Assembly (NCBI GenBank): GCA_028826165.1 | Contig: JAPDFW010000147.1 | Span: 332,501 to 396,500, forward strand | Source of the DNA: Anaeramoeba ignava | Taxonomy: Eukaryota > Metamonada > Anaeramoebidae | Reading direction: 5' to 3' | Length of the DNA: 64,000 nucleotides | Part shown: piece after piece, positions 1 through 12,071 of the stretch | Position numbering within the stretch: the stretch's first letter is position 1 | How the letters are laid out: every line of letters starts with the position of its first letter | Translations under genes and position numbers: made by a program | The notes under the pieces: generated by a model | The model's database searches: none | Seen by the model: the letters and a program-made list of their open reading frames with translations, nothing else | What the model was told of the DNA's origin: nothing

Positions 1-1
1 T

Positions 2-2224
2 GATAAAAATTATTATAATTATTATTATTATAATAAGGGATTGGGAATTTATGGAACAACAAAATTAGAACCAGCAACAGATCCAGCTCAATTTTTAAAA
101 GATGATGATCCACTTCAAAGAGCAGCGAACATTCAAGAAGAAGATTTTCCAACAGCAAGTGTTTCAACTTCTTTCCAAATTGTTTGGGGAATTGATTCAA
201 TAGATAGAGAAGGTGTAGATCCAATGGAGATTGAAGATTTAGGAAAAGTAATTTATGATACAACATGGGATCCAACAACACCAACAGCACAACTTTATGT
301 TATTGATGTTTGTCAACAGTTTAGAGCATTGCCTGATGTTAAAGATGGGAAAATTTTTTGTTTTATGGAAGATTTTAGAGATTTTATTGAAGATTTAAGT
401 CCAGGAGTTTATTCAGGATTTCCAGTTAATAGTTCAGTTTTTTATTCAGCATTACTTAATTTTACAAGAACAAAAGGAGATGACTCTAGTAAAATATTTA
501 TAATTCAAAATTAATTTCAATATCAATATCGATATCAATATCGATATCAATATCAATATCAATATCAATATCAATATAAATATCAATATCAATATCAATA
601 TCAATATCAATATCAATATCAATATAAATATAAATATCAATATAAATATCAATATCAATATAAATATAAATATCAATATAAATATAAATATAAATATAAA
701 TATAAATATAAATATAAATATCAATATCAATATCAATATCAATATAAATATAAATATAAATATAAATATAAATATAAATATCAATATAAATATAAATATA
801 AATATTATAAATATAAATATAAATATAAATATAAATATAAATATCAATATAAATATCAATATAAATATAAATATAAATATCAATATAAATATCAATATCA
901 ATATAAATTCAATATCAATATCAATATCAATATCAATATCAAAATCAATATCAATATCAATATCAATATCAAAATCAATATCAATATCAATATCAATATA
1001 AAATTCAAATTAATATTTAAATTAAAAATAGTTGAAACTGATTTGTTTGAGCTTCAATCCTTTTATGAAGCTTCAATTAGATTTGATCAAGATACATCAG
1101 AACTTAGATATTTTGGAATAATTGCAAATTCAACCCTTTATTTATCTTCACCAGCAAGTGATATTCGACCAGTTTATGATAACATCAAAGCTTTTATGGA
1201 TAAAATAAATAGTGAAGCACCAAATGGAATGAATAAAGGTTTTACAACAAGTGATTTATGGTTGGATATGAAAACTGAAGAGATTTTGGTTTCTGTTGCA
1301 CTTTTTAACATTTATATTTCACTTTCAATTGCATTTGTTGTTATTGTTCTTTCAACTGGAAATGTTTTAACAAGTTTCTTTGCTATTTTCTCTATTGCTG
1401 GAATTGTTTTAACAATTATTGGGTTTATGGTTGCGATTGGATGGCAACTTGGAATTATTGAATCAGTTTCATTAACTATTATTGTTGGGATTAGTGTTGG
1501 TAAATGATTTGAATTTAATTTAATTTAATTTGAATTTATTTTAATTTTGATTTAATTTAATTTTGATTTAATTTTAATTTAATTTGATTTAATTTAATTT
1601 GATTTGATTTAATTTGAATTTAATTTTGATTTTGATTTTAATTTAATTTAATTGAATTTGATTTAATTTGATTTAATTTGAATTTAATTGATTTTAATTT
1701 GAATTTGAATTTAATTTTGATTTGAATTTGAAAATAAAATAGATTATGTTGTTCATTTTGGACATGCTTATACAGTTTCTCAAGCTTCAACAAGATTTTT
1801 TAGACTTAGATTTGCAATTACAGATTTAGGAATTAGTGTTTTTTCAGCAGCAATAACTACTTTATTATCAGCTTTAATGTTATTTTTCACTCAAATTCTC
1901 TTCTTTAGAAATTTTGGAATATTTTTATGGATTGTTATATTTTTAAGTATGATTTGGTCTTTTGTTTTCTTCTTTTCAACACTAGCTTGGAAAGGTCCAG
2001 TTACTCCTAAAACAGATCTTAAATATATTCTTTCAAAGATTTTTGGTTGTTGTCGAAGAAATAAAAAGAAAAAAGAAAATGAAAATGAAAATGAAAACAA
2101 TGAAGAAACACAAAAAGATCAAGAAGATCCAAAAGATCCAAATTGGGAAATTCCTCAACAAGATCAACAAGAAATTAGAATTGAAGATCGAACAGATGAT
2201 GAAGATCATCACGATGAAATTTAA
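2..2224 (+). CDS. Dispatched/Patched-like RND (sterol-sensing domain) membrane protein, copy 1, 5'-truncated by window
   Basis: C-terminal 478 residues of a multipass permease of the RND/Patched-Dispatched superfamily, likely a lipid or sterol exporter. Inferred exons are 2-488, 1032-1499 and 1743-2224, all with GT...AG introns whose phases fit copy 2. The first exon holds an extracellular loop ([12 protein letters not shown]). The second has paired membrane helices ([20 protein letters not shown]). The joined second/third exons give [12 protein letters not shown], the GxSVDYxxH signature that opens the second RND repeat. The tail is charged (repeated NE, then Asp/Gln-rich) and cytosolic. Upstream exons lie outside the window. 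Family assignment is firm; which lipid is moved cannot be told. Confidence 0.85.
489..1031 (+). repeat. Intron filled with AATATC/AATATA hexamers
   Basis: Intron 1 of the visible part of the RND gene. It begins GTAAAATATT, ends AAATAG, and between them is almost pure AATATC or AATATA hexamers. The equivalent intron in copy 2 (7509-7575) is only 67 bp, so this array expanded after the duplication. Confidence 0.85.
1500..1742 (+). repeat. Intron of AATTTGATTTAATTTG-type repeats
   Basis: Second visible intron of the RND gene (GTAAATGATT...AAAATAG), built from AATTT/GATTT words. The matching intron of copy 2 starts at 8044 with the same words. Confidence 0.8.
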
Positions 2225-2523
2225 ATAACTTATTCTTATTTGAGTTTTTTCCTTGATCAAAAACAAAAAAAAGCAAAAAATTTTTCATTCCACTTTTTTT
2301 TTTTTTTTTAATAATCCAAAATTTTTTTTTCTTTTTAAATTTTGATTTTAATTTTTGAAAAAAAAAAAATAAATTAAATAATAAAATGAAAATTAAAAAA
2401 ATCCGTTAAAAAAAAATTAATTTTTTATTTTTTCATTTTTCATTTTTTTTTATTAATTTTTTTAATAAGATTTAAATCAAAAATAAAAAGAAAAATAATT
2501 TAAATCAAAATATAATTTGAAAA
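2225..2523. other. Intergenic, A/T-homopolymer rich
   Basis: Contains long T and A runs only. TTCCACTTTTT at about 2288, 64 bp after the stop, recurs after other stop codons in the window. No gene seen. Confidence 0.6.
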
Positions 2524-3473
2524 ATGGAATCAATTTTTGTAGAATGTAGCTCTTTAAATAATTTTTCAAAATCACCAGGATGGACAAAAGAAGAAACTGA
2601 AGTTTTGAGATTATCGATTATGAAATATGGACTTGGGAATTGGAAAGAAATTTTAAGTAGAAATTTAATTCCAGGAAAAACTAGAACTCAATTAACTCAT
2701 CATGTAATGAGAATGATGGGTCAACAATCTACTGCTTTTTTTAAAGGAATTCATTTTGATACAAATCAAATTTTGAAAATTAATCAAAATGATTCAATTT
2801 CAAAAAGAAAAGGAGGAATAATTATTAAAAAAGGTATTTTTCTGAATTGTATTTATTTAGATTTGAGTTTAAATTTAAATTAAAATTTAATAGAGAAAAG
2901 TTACACAAAACAAGAAATTGAAACAAAAAGAAAAAAGAATGAAAAAAAGTAAAATCAAAATCAAAATCAAAAAAATAATCAAAATCAATATAAATATAAA
3001 TATAAATATAAATATAAATATAAATATAAATATAAATATAAATATAAATATAAATATAAATATAAATATAAAAATCAAAATTAAAATCAAAATCAAAATC
3101 AAAATCAAAATAAATATCAAATTCAAATTCGAAATCAAAATCAAAATAAATATCAATATAAATATCGAAATTAAAACAAAAAAGATATGGCATTTCTTCT
3201 GAAGAAATTGATAAAATATCAATTCCAATTCTTCCAGGTTCAGGAACAATAAAAATGTGGAAAATTCGTAAAAAAAAATTGGAAGAAAGAATAAATTTAC
3301 TTGAAAAATTAATCAATGAAAAAAAAGAAAATCAAATTCAAATTGAAAAAAAAAAACCGAAAAAAAATCAAAATAGAAAAAAAAATATCAAAAAGAAAAG
3401 AAATCAAAAAAAAAATCTTAATCCAAAAAATGAAAAAATCAAAAGATCAAAAAAAATTGAAAAAAAAAAATAA
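2524..3473 (+). CDS. SANT/Myb-domain protein with lysine-rich tail
   Basis: Predicted 217-residue nuclear protein from three exons: 2524-2833, 2894-2948 and 3185-3473. Residues about 18-55 form one SANT/Myb repeat (GWTKEETEVLRLSIMKYGLG then NWKEI) followed by a PGKTRTQLTHHVMR segment and GQQST, an order found in protist and plant Myb-like proteins. Intron 2 (2949-3184) is an AAATAT/AAAATC hexamer array. The tail after LPGSGTIKMWKIRKKKLEER is a coiled-coil start and then nearly all Lys, Asn and Gln, a likely nuclear or nucleic-acid-binding tail. It sits between the two RND paralogues. DNA-binding or chromatin function is inferred from the domain only. Confidence 0.75.
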
Positions 3474-3774
3474 TTTTAAATAAATAAAAATAAATTAACA
3501 ATAAAATAAACAATTTATTTTATATTTTTTGTTTAATTCCTCTTTTTATTTTAATTGATCAGAAAAAGATCAAAAAAAATAAAAGAAAAAAAAAGAGAAA
3601 ATAAAAGAAAAAAAAGAGAAAAAATTAAAAGAAAAAAAAAAATCAATGACGTTTTAATTTAAAATTAAAAAAAATTTTTTTAAAACAAAAAGGGAAGAAA
3701 AAAAGGAAAAATTAAAAAAAAAAACAAATCATTTTTTTTCTTTTCAAAATTCTTCTTAACATTATTTTCATAAA
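3474..3774. promoter_or_regulatory. Intergenic with T/C-rich tract before the RND copy 2 start
   Basis: A-rich then pyrimidine-rich sequence (TTTTTTTCTTTTC) within 50 bp of the ATG at 3775. Similar T-rich TTTTCATTTTTT tracts precede most starts in this window and are the only shared upstream signal I see. Core promoter role is an inference. Confidence 0.4.
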
Positions 3775-6700
3775 ATGTTCGCTTCTTTTCGTAAAAAAGT
3801 TGCCCATTTTATTGCAAATCATCCTTATGTTATGGTTTTAGGGGTTATTGTTGTTCTTGTTGTTTTGATACTTGTTTCTCTTTCTAAAAATTTTGAAATA
3901 GATGCAACAAAAACAAAAACAAAAACAAAAACAAAAACATTTACACTTTCAATCCAATTTATTTAAGCATTAATATTCAATTTTTCAATTTCAATTTAAT
4001 TCAATTCATTTTAATTTAATTCCAATTCAATTTAATTTAAATTCAATTCAATTCAATTCAATATTCAATTCAATTCAATTCAATTCAATTCAATATTCAA
4101 TTCAAATCAATTCAATTTAATTCATTTCAATTCAATTCATTTCAATTTAAATTCAATTCAATATTCATTTCAATTCTATTCAATTTCAATTCAATTCAAT
4201 TTAATTCTATTCAATTTCAATTCAATTCAATTTAATTCAATTCTATTCAATTCTATTCAATTTAATTCAATTCTATTCAATTCTATTTAATTCAATTCAA
4301 TTTCATTTTCAATTTCATTTTACAATTCAATTCAATTTAATTTAATTCTATTTAATTCAATTCAATTCAATTTAATTCTATTCAATATTCAATTTAATTT
4401 AATTCAATTCAATTCAATTCAATATTCAATTTTTCAATTCAATTTAATTTTCAATTTAAATTTCAATTTAATTCAATTCAATTTTCAATTCCAATTCAAA
4501 TTTAATTTAAATTTAATTTCAATTTCAAATTTCAATTCAAATTTAAACTCAAATAAAATTAAATCCAAAAACAAATAGGATAAAAATTTTGTTGTTAGAT
4601 CAGGAAGTATTGCAAGTCATGTTGATGCAACTTATATGTCTTACAAAACAACTTTTTTTGATCCAGAAAAAAATTATATTGAACATCAACCTCATCAACA
4701 AAACACACAAAATGAATTTGGATTAACACTATTATATGAATGTTCAGGATGTGATAATTTATTAACAGAAAAATATTTAAAGAAACTTTATAATTATGAA
4801 AAAGAAATTTTTGGAAATTCTAAATATAATCAATATTGTCTTAAAGAAGTGAATAATACAGAATGTACTGCTCCTTGGAGTGTTATTACTTATTTTTTCC
4901 CTAATGGAACTCTTGTTGATGATATTGAAGCTACTGCTCTTGAGATTTTGAATAATTCGGTTGATTCTGATTTTCTTTGTGATAAAAACTTTAATTCAGG
5001 AAATTTAAAATCAAAATATCTTCGATCGTCTTATGATTTTGGACTTCCTTTAGCTGGATATGAAAATAGAAAAGATAGATATGATTCACAAGAAGAAAAG
5101 TTTAATGATTGGATTGTTGGAATTGTTCCTGATGCAACAAAAGATCATAAAACAGATTCATTTCAGATATTTTATTTAGGTATATTTTCATTTAATTAAA
5201 ATTAAAACTAAAATTAAAATCAAAATCAAAATCAAAATCAAAATCAAAAACAAAATCAAAATCAAAATCAAATTCAAAATCAAAATTAAAATCAAAATCA
5301 AATTCAAATTAAAATTAAAATTAAATTCAAATTCAAAATCAAAATTAAAATCAAAATCAAAATTAAAATCAAATTCAAAATCAAAATCAAAATCAAATTC
5401 AAATTCAAAATCAAAATTAAAATCAAAATTAAAATCAAATTCAAAATCAAATTCAAAATTAAAATTAAAATTAAAATTAAAATCAAAATCAAAATTAAAA
5501 TTAAAACTAAATTCAAAATTAAAATTAAAATTAAAATCAAAATCAAAATTCAAAATCAAAATCAAAATCAAAATCAAAATCAAAATCAAATTCAAAATTA
5601 AAATTAAAATTAAAAATAAAAATAAAAATCAAATTCAAAATTCAAAATCAAAATCAAATCAAAATCAAATTCAAAATCAAAATCAAATTCAAAATTAAAA
5701 TCAAAATTCAAATCAAAATCAAAATTAAAATTAAAAATAAAAAAAAAGGTGATGGAGTAACTGATGCTTATGTTAATTATTTAATTTTAAGAGATGGATC
5801 ATTAATTTTTGCATCAATTATTATGGTTTTTATTTACACTTGGTTTCATACAAAATCATTATTTTTAACAGCTATGGGAATATTTCATATTTTAATGTCT
5901 TTCCCATTAAGTTATTTTATTTACAGGATCTTAATTGGAGAGAAATACTTTTCAATGTTAAACTTTTTATCTTTATTTATTGTATTGGGAATTGGGTAAT
6001 AAATATATATAAAAAATATTTAAAAAAAATATAAATAAAAATATTAAATAATAATCCTTTTTTCATTTTTTAAATAAAGATGTGATGATATTTTTATTAT
6101 GTTAGATGCTTGGAAACAATCATTAAATCAAAGAGGAATAGGAAAAGATAAACAATCAAGACTCGAATGGAGTTATTCAAGAGCAAGTCTTGCAATGTTA
6201 ATTACAACAACAACATCTGCTTTCGCATTTTTTGGAAATTTATTTTCTCCAATTCCTCCAATTCAATTTTTTGGAATTTTTACAGGATTTGCGATTGTTT
6301 TTAATTATTTACTTGTTATTACTTGGTTTCCAGCAATAAGTAAAATAATTAAAATCAAAAATCAAAATTCAAAATCAAAATCAAAAATTAAAATTAAAAT
6401 TAAAAAAAAATAGTTATAATTTGGTATAAATTTGGAGAAGGTCAATGTTGCTGTAAAACCAAAAAAGGAAAAGCAAAAATCCAAAAAGAAAGAGAAGAAA
6501 GAATTGCAAGAGGAGAAATTGAATTAGAAGAATTTCAAACAAAAGTTTCAACTCAAAAATCAAAAGATGAAAAATTAAGAAAATTAGAAGAATCTAAAAA
6601 ATCGAATAATCCAAAAAATTCTAAAGAAATTAAAAAAGAATTAGAATCAGATTATGATTATCCAATAGAAGATTTAGAAAAAAATCGAAAAAAGAAAAAG

Positions 6701-9237
6701 AAAGATAAAAATGAAGAAAAAGATTCAATTTCAGAAAGTGAATCATATGAAAATGATAATAATGGAAAAGCAATAGAAGAAGCAAATTTAGAAGAAAAAC
6801 ATGTTGAAATCAAAATTGATACTGAATCACCAGAAAAAAAAGTATTAGATAAAGATACATTAGATATTGAAAAATTTAGATTTTTAGAAAGATTTTTTTA
6901 TAAAAAATATGCACCTTTTATCAACAAAGCGAAAGTTTATTTAATAATTATCTTCCTAATATTATTTGTAATTTTTCAATTCAAAAAAAATATTCAAAAA
7001 ATATTTATTAATAATAATAATAATGATAAAAATTATTATTATTATTATTATAATAAGGGATTGGGAATTTATGGAACAACAAAATTAGAACCAGCAACAG
7101 ATCCAGCTCAATTTTTAAAAGATGATGATCCACTTCAAAGAGCAGCATCTATTCAAGAAGAAGAATTTCCAACAGCAAGTATTTCAATCGCAATGCAAAT
7201 TGTTTGGGGAATTGATTCAATAGATAGAGAAGGAAGGGATCGAATGGAGATTGATGATTTAGGAGAAGTAATTTATGATACAACATGGGATCCAACAACA
7301 CCAACAGCACAACTTTATGTTATTGATGTTTGTCAACAGTTTAAAGTATTGCCTGATGTTAAACAGAATGAATTCTATTGTTTTATGGAAGATTTTAGAG
7401 ATTTTATTGAAGATTTAAGTCCAGGAGTTTATTCAGGATTTCCAGTTAATAGTTCAGTTTTTCATTCAGCATTACTTAATTTTACAAGAACAAGAGGAGA
7501 TGAATCTTGTAAAATATTTATAATTCAAAATTAATTTAATATTAAAATCAATATTAAATTCAAAATTAAAAATAGTGGAAATGGATTTTTTTAAGATTCA
7601 ATCCTTTTATGAATCTTCAGTTAGATTTGATGAATATACATCAGAACTTAGATATTTCTCTATAGTTGCAAATTCAACTCTTATGCTATCTTCACCAGCA
7701 AGTGATATTCGACCAGTTTATGATAACATGAAAGATTTTATGGATAAAATGAATAGTGAAGCACCAGAAGGAATGAATAAAGCTTTTATAACAAGTGATT
7801 TATGGATTTATATGGAAACTGAAGAGAAACTGGTTTCTGTTGCACTTTTTAACATTTATATTTCACTTTCAATTGCATTTGTTGTTATTGTTCTTTCAAC
7901 TGGAAATGTTTTAACAAGTTTCTTTGCTATTTTCTCTATTGCTGGAATTGTTTTAACAATCATTGCATTTATGGTTGCGATTGGATGGCAACTTGGAATT
8001 GTTGAATCTATTTCATTAACTATTGTTGTTGGAGTTAGTGTTGGTAAATGATTTGATTTGAATTTAATTTGATTTGAATTTAATTTGATTTAATTTGAAT
8101 TTAATTTGAATTTAATTTGATTTAATTTGAAATGAATTTAATTTGATTTAATTTGAATTTAATTTGATTTGAATTTAATTTTAATTTAAATTGATTTTAA
8201 TTTTAATTTAATTTGAATTTAATTTGATTTAATTTAATTTAATTTTAATTTAATTTAATTTAATTGATTTGAATTTTAATTTAATTTGAATTTAATTTGA
8301 TTTAATTTAATTTAATTTTAATTTAATTTAATTTTTGATTTTGATTTTTAAAATTTAATTTTGGACATTTACATTTAATTTTTAGATTTAGATTTAATTT
8401 AGGAATTAGTGTTTTTCAGCAATTTAAATTTAATTTTATGCTATTTTTTCAAGTTCTCTTTTGAATTTATTTTGAATTGTTATATTTTTAAATTTGATTT
8501 GGTCTTTTGTTTTCTTCTTTTCATTTAATTTGAATTTAATTTAATTTCTTTCAAAAATTATTGGTTAATTTGAAATAAAAAGAAAAAGATTTAAAAATCG
8601 CAAAAATTAAAAATTTTTTTTTAATTTGAATTTTTCAAAATGATTTTGATTTTGGAATTAATTCAAATTCCTTTTTCAAAAGAAACCAAATTTCCAAATA
8701 AAACAAGATTTGAAAAATTTTATTTTTGATTTAAATTTTATTTTTTTAAAATTAAAATTAGATTATGTTGTTCATTTTGGATATGCTTTTACATTTAATT
8801 TTTATTCCACTTTTTAAATTAGAGATAAATAAAATTTATATTTAGACTACAAATTAAATTACAGATTTAGGAATTAGTGTTTTTATATTAATTTTAACTT
8901 TATTATCATTTTTATATATTTTTTTTAATTTTCAACTTTTTTCTCTTTTTATAAATTAAATTTTGGAAAAAATAATTTTTTATGGATTTTTATATTTTTA
9001 AGTGTGATTTGGTCTTTTGTTTTCTTCTTTTCAACTATAGCTTGGAAAGGTCCAGTTACTCCTAAAACAGATCTTAAATATATTCTTTCAAAAATTATTG
9101 GTTGTTGTCGAAGAAATAAAAAGAAAAAAGATCTTAAAAATCGCAAAAAAATTAAAAAACCAAAAAAATATTATTCAGAATCTGATGATAATTTTTCTAC
9201 ATCTTCAAGTGAATTTTTTCAAAATGATGGATTTTAA
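3775..9237 (+). CDS. Dispatched/Patched-like RND membrane protein, copy 2 (last exon damaged)
   Basis: Complete N-terminus of the family. Exons: 3775-3903, 4579-5179, 5749-5995, 6080-6339, 6414-7508, 7576-8043, then a damaged terminal exon from 8762. Exon 1 codes one membrane helix (VMVLGVIVVLVVLILVSL). Exons 3-4 join to GIGCDDIFIMLDAWKQS, the classic RND GxGxDDxF helix-4 motif preceded by FASIIMVFIYTW and followed by two more helices. Exon 5 carries a long charged cytosolic linker, helix 7, and the loop shared with copy 1. Exon 6 supplies helices 8-9. The first six exons total 2,800 nt and stay in frame. The last exon stops after 18 codons at 8815; an intact C-terminal frame resumes at about 9004-9237. 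The locus is therefore a pseudogene or misassembled at its 3' end. Confidence 0.75.
3904..4578 (+). repeat. Intron of AATTC-type repeats with apparent GC donor
   Basis: Array of AATTC/AATTT words ending AAATAG. The flanking exons join in frame (NFEID then DKNFVVRSGS) only if the intron begins with GC at 3904; the nearest phase-matching GT is 3880s (GTTTCTC) and would remove NFEID, which looks like the expected family motif. Confidence 0.55.
5180..5748 (+). repeat. Intron of AAAATC/AAAATT hexamers
   Basis: Begins GTATATTTTC, ends AAAAAAAG. The hexamers are the same words that code Asn-Gln tracts in exons elsewhere in the window (for example 13.6-14.5 kb). Confidence 0.8.
8044..8359 (+). repeat. 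AATTTGATTTAATTTG repeat (5' part of the last intron of RND copy 2)
   Basis: Starts GTAAATGATTTG, as in copy 1. Continuous AATTT/GATTT words up to the start of the scrambled exon-like segment. Confidence 0.75.
8360..8720 (+). pseudogene. Decayed extra copy of the RND terminal exon and 3' flank, interleaved with repeat words
   Basis: Islands matching the terminal exon appear in the correct order: GGAATTAGTGTTTTTCAGCA, then GATTTGGTCTTTTGTTTTC, TTCAAAAATTATTGGTT and AAAAATCGCAAAAA, and then 3' flank AAAGAAACCAAATTTCC. Between them the expected sequence is replaced by AATTTGAATTTAATTT intron words of about the same length. No frame survives. It duplicates 8762-9360. Confidence 0.65.
8762..9003 (+). 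pseudogene. Scrambled first half of the RND copy 2 terminal exon
   Basis: Starts correctly after AATTAG with codons for DYVVHFGYAF, then changes into satellite sequence (TTTTTATTCCACTTTTTAAA) with a stop at 8815. It returns to exon words (TACAGATTTAGGAATTAGTG), and degrades again before the intact [19 protein letters not shown] end. Copy 1 (1743-1970) shows what is missing. Confidence 0.7.
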
Positions 9238-9239
9238 AC

Positions 9240-10640
9240 AAAAAAACAACAACAACAACAATCTAAAATTTCAAATCTAAAATTTCAAATCTAATTCAAA
9301 TTCCTTTTTTTTTTCAAAAGAAACCAAATTTCCAAAATAAAACAAGATTTGAAAAAAATCAAAAAAAGAATTTATTTTATTTAAATCTAAATTAAATTAT
9401 ATTTTGGAATTAAAATTTATATTAAAATTTATTATTAAATTTTTAATTCAAAATAAAAAGAAAATATTTTATTTATTTAATTTTTATTCCACTTTTTTTT
9501 AAATAATAGATAAATAAAATTTATATTTAATTTAAATACAAATTAAATTATATTTTAAAATTAAAATTTATATTAAAATTAAAATTAATTTTTATTATTT
9601 TTTAAATAATAAATAAATTTATATCTAATTTAAATTAAATTATATTTTGGAATTAAAATTTATTTTAAAATTTATTATTTAATTTTTAATTCAAAATAAA
9701 AAGAAAATAATTAATTTATTCAATTTTTATTCCACTTTTTAAAATTAGAAATAAAATTTATATTTAATTTAAATATAAATTAAATTATATTTTTGGAATT
9801 AAAATTTATATTAAAATTAATTATTAAATTTTTAATTCAAAAATAAAAAGAAAATAATTTATTTATTCAATTTTTATTCCACTTTTTTTTAAATAATAAA
9901 TAAATATAATTTATATTTAATTTAAATACAAATTAAATTATATTTTGGAATTAAATTTAATTAATTTTTATTATTAAATTTTTAATTAAAAATAAAAAGA
10001 AAATAATTAATTTATTTATTTAATTTTTATTCCACTTTTTAAATTAGAAATAAATATAATTTATATTTAATTTAAATCTAAATTAAATTATATTTTAAAA
10101 TTAAAATTTATATTAAAATTTATTTTTATTAAATTTTAATTTAAATTCCAAAAATAAAAAATAAAATTATATTTATTTAAATAAATTTTTATTTTAAAAT
10201 TAAAATTTTTTAAATTATAAATCAAAAAAATAAATTTATATTTAATTTATAAATTTTAAATTAAATTATATTTTAGAATTAAAATTTATATTAATTTTTA
10301 TTATTAAATTTTTAATTAAAAATAAAAAGAAAATAATTAATTTATTTAATTTTTATTCCACTTTTTTTTAAATTATAAATAAATAAAATTTATATTTAAT
10401 TTAAATACAAATTAAATTATATTTTAGAATTAAAATTTATATTAATTTTTATTATTAAATTTTTAATTAAAAATAAAAAGAAAATATTTTATTTATTTAA
10501 TTTTTATTCCACTTTTTTTTAAATAAGAAACAAATAAAATTTATATTTAATTTAAATACAAATTAAATTATATTTTGAAATTAAAATTTATATTAAAATT
10601 TATTATTAAATTTTTAATTCAAAATAAAATAATAATTTTT
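9240..10640. repeat. AT-rich satellite, about eight units of roughly 145-155 bp
   Basis: Anchored on TTTTTATTCCACTTTTTT at about 9484, 9725, 9869, 10024, 10352 and 10501, with weaker units at about 9590 and 10180. Each unit continues with AAATAAATAAAATTTATA, AAATTAAATTATATTTTGGA and TTTTTAATTCAAAATAAAAA. Part of one unit is also embedded in the damaged exon at about 8800. No gene inside. Confidence 0.75.
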
Positions 10641-10810
10641 CTCCTTTTAAATTTTTTCTCCTTTTAAAAAAAACAAAAAAAAATTTTTTTTCTTTTTTTT
10701 TCATTTTTTTTCATTTTTCTTTTAAATTTAAAAAGTAAGTTAAATTTAAATAAAAAAATAAAAACGAAAATGAAACTAAAAACAAAAAAAAAACAATTAG
10801 AAAGGAAATA
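10641..10810 (+). promoter_or_regulatory. T-rich upstream region of eS17
   Basis: Runs of T with TTTTTCATTTTTTTTCATTT at about 10690-10720, then an A-rich leader to the ATG at 10811. Same layout as other starts here. Promoter role inferred from position. Confidence 0.4.
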
Positions 10811-12071
10811 ATGGGAAGAGTTAGAACAAAAACAGTAAAAAAAACTGCACGATTAATTGTTGAAAAATATTATCTTCGTTTAGGAGTTGATTTCCAAACA
10901 AACAAAAGAGTTTGTGATGAAGTAGCAATTATTCCAACAAAAAGACTTAGAAACAAAGTAAACAACAATTAGAATTGAATTGAAAACTTTAAAATTAAAA
11001 TTAAAATTAAAATTAAAATTAAAATTAAAATTAAAATTAAAATTAATATTAATATTAAAATTAAAATTAAAATTAAAATTAAAATTAATATTAATATTAA
11101 TATTAAAATCAAAATTATATTTAATATTAAAATTAATATTAATATTAAAATTAATATCAAAATTAATATTAAAATTAAAATTAAAATTAAAATTAAAATT
11201 AATATCAAAATTAAAATTAAAATTAAAATTAAAATTAAAATTAAAATTAAAATTTAAAATTAAAATTAAAATTAAAATTAAAATTAAAATCAAAATCAAA
11301 ATTAAAATTGAAATTAAAAAATTCCTTTCATTTTTTCTTTTGTGAAGATTGCTGGTTATATTACACATCTTATGAAAAGAATTGAAAGAGGACCTGTTCG
11401 TGGAATTTCAATTAAATTACAAGAAGAAGAACGTGAAAGAAGAGATAATTGGGTTCCAACAGAATCTGCAGTTAGAACACAAAAAATTCGCGTAATTAAA
11501 CAAGCATTAAATAATTAATTTAAAAATATTTAATTCAAAAATATTTAATTAAAAATATTTAATTCAAAAATATTTAATTCAAAAATATTTATTTAAAAAT
11601 ATTTAATTTAAAAATATTTAATTCAAAAATATTTAATTAAAAATATTTAATTCAAAAATATTTATTTCAAAAATATTAATTCAAAAAATATTTATTCAAA
11701 ATATTTATTCAAAAATATTTAATTCAAAAATATTTAATTCAAAAATAATTAATTCAAAAAATATTTAATCCAAAAATATTTAATTCAAAAATATTTAATT
11801 CAAAAATATTTAATCCAAAAATAATTAATTTAAAAAATATTAATCCAAAAATAATTTAAAAATATTAATCCAAAAATATTTAATCCAAAAATATTTAATT
11901 TGTTTGAAATAATAGTTGGATAAAGATTCTTTCCAACTTGCAAAATACTTAGGATTTACTAAAGAAGATGGTGTTACTATTTTTACAAAAAACTTTCCAT
12001 TTAAACAAACAGATAAAAGAAATACTTTTAGAAAACCAATGACTAACACAAATCAAACAAGAACTAATTAA
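10811..12071 (+). CDS. RPS17: 40S ribosomal protein eS17
   Basis: 148-residue cytosolic small-subunit protein from three exons: 10811-10957, 11348-11491 and 11916-12071, all phase 0. The start [20 protein letters not shown] is the universal eS17 opening. [50 protein letters not shown] and DNWVP follow in the family order. Using the donor at 11492 (CGC|GTAATT) gives the spacing of eS17 up to LAKYLGF. Length is slightly longer than the usual 130-140. Introns are AAAATT hexamers (10958-11347) and AAATATTTAATTC repeats (11492-11915). Confidence 0.95.
10958..11347 (+). repeat. eS17 intron 1, AAAATT hexamer array
   Basis: GTAAACAACA donor, TTGTGAAG acceptor; nearly pure (AAAATT)n with some AATATT. 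Confidence 0.85.
11492..11915 (+). repeat. eS17 intron 2, about 15-bp AAAAATATTTAATTC array
   Basis: GTAATTAAAC donor, AAATAATAG acceptor. Tandem AAAAATATTTAATTC units with small length changes. Confidence 0.85.

Noticed and set aside
452-901. 149-codon open frame on minus with alternating Phe/Ile
   Set aside because: Pure translation of AATATA/AATATC hexamers inside an intron.
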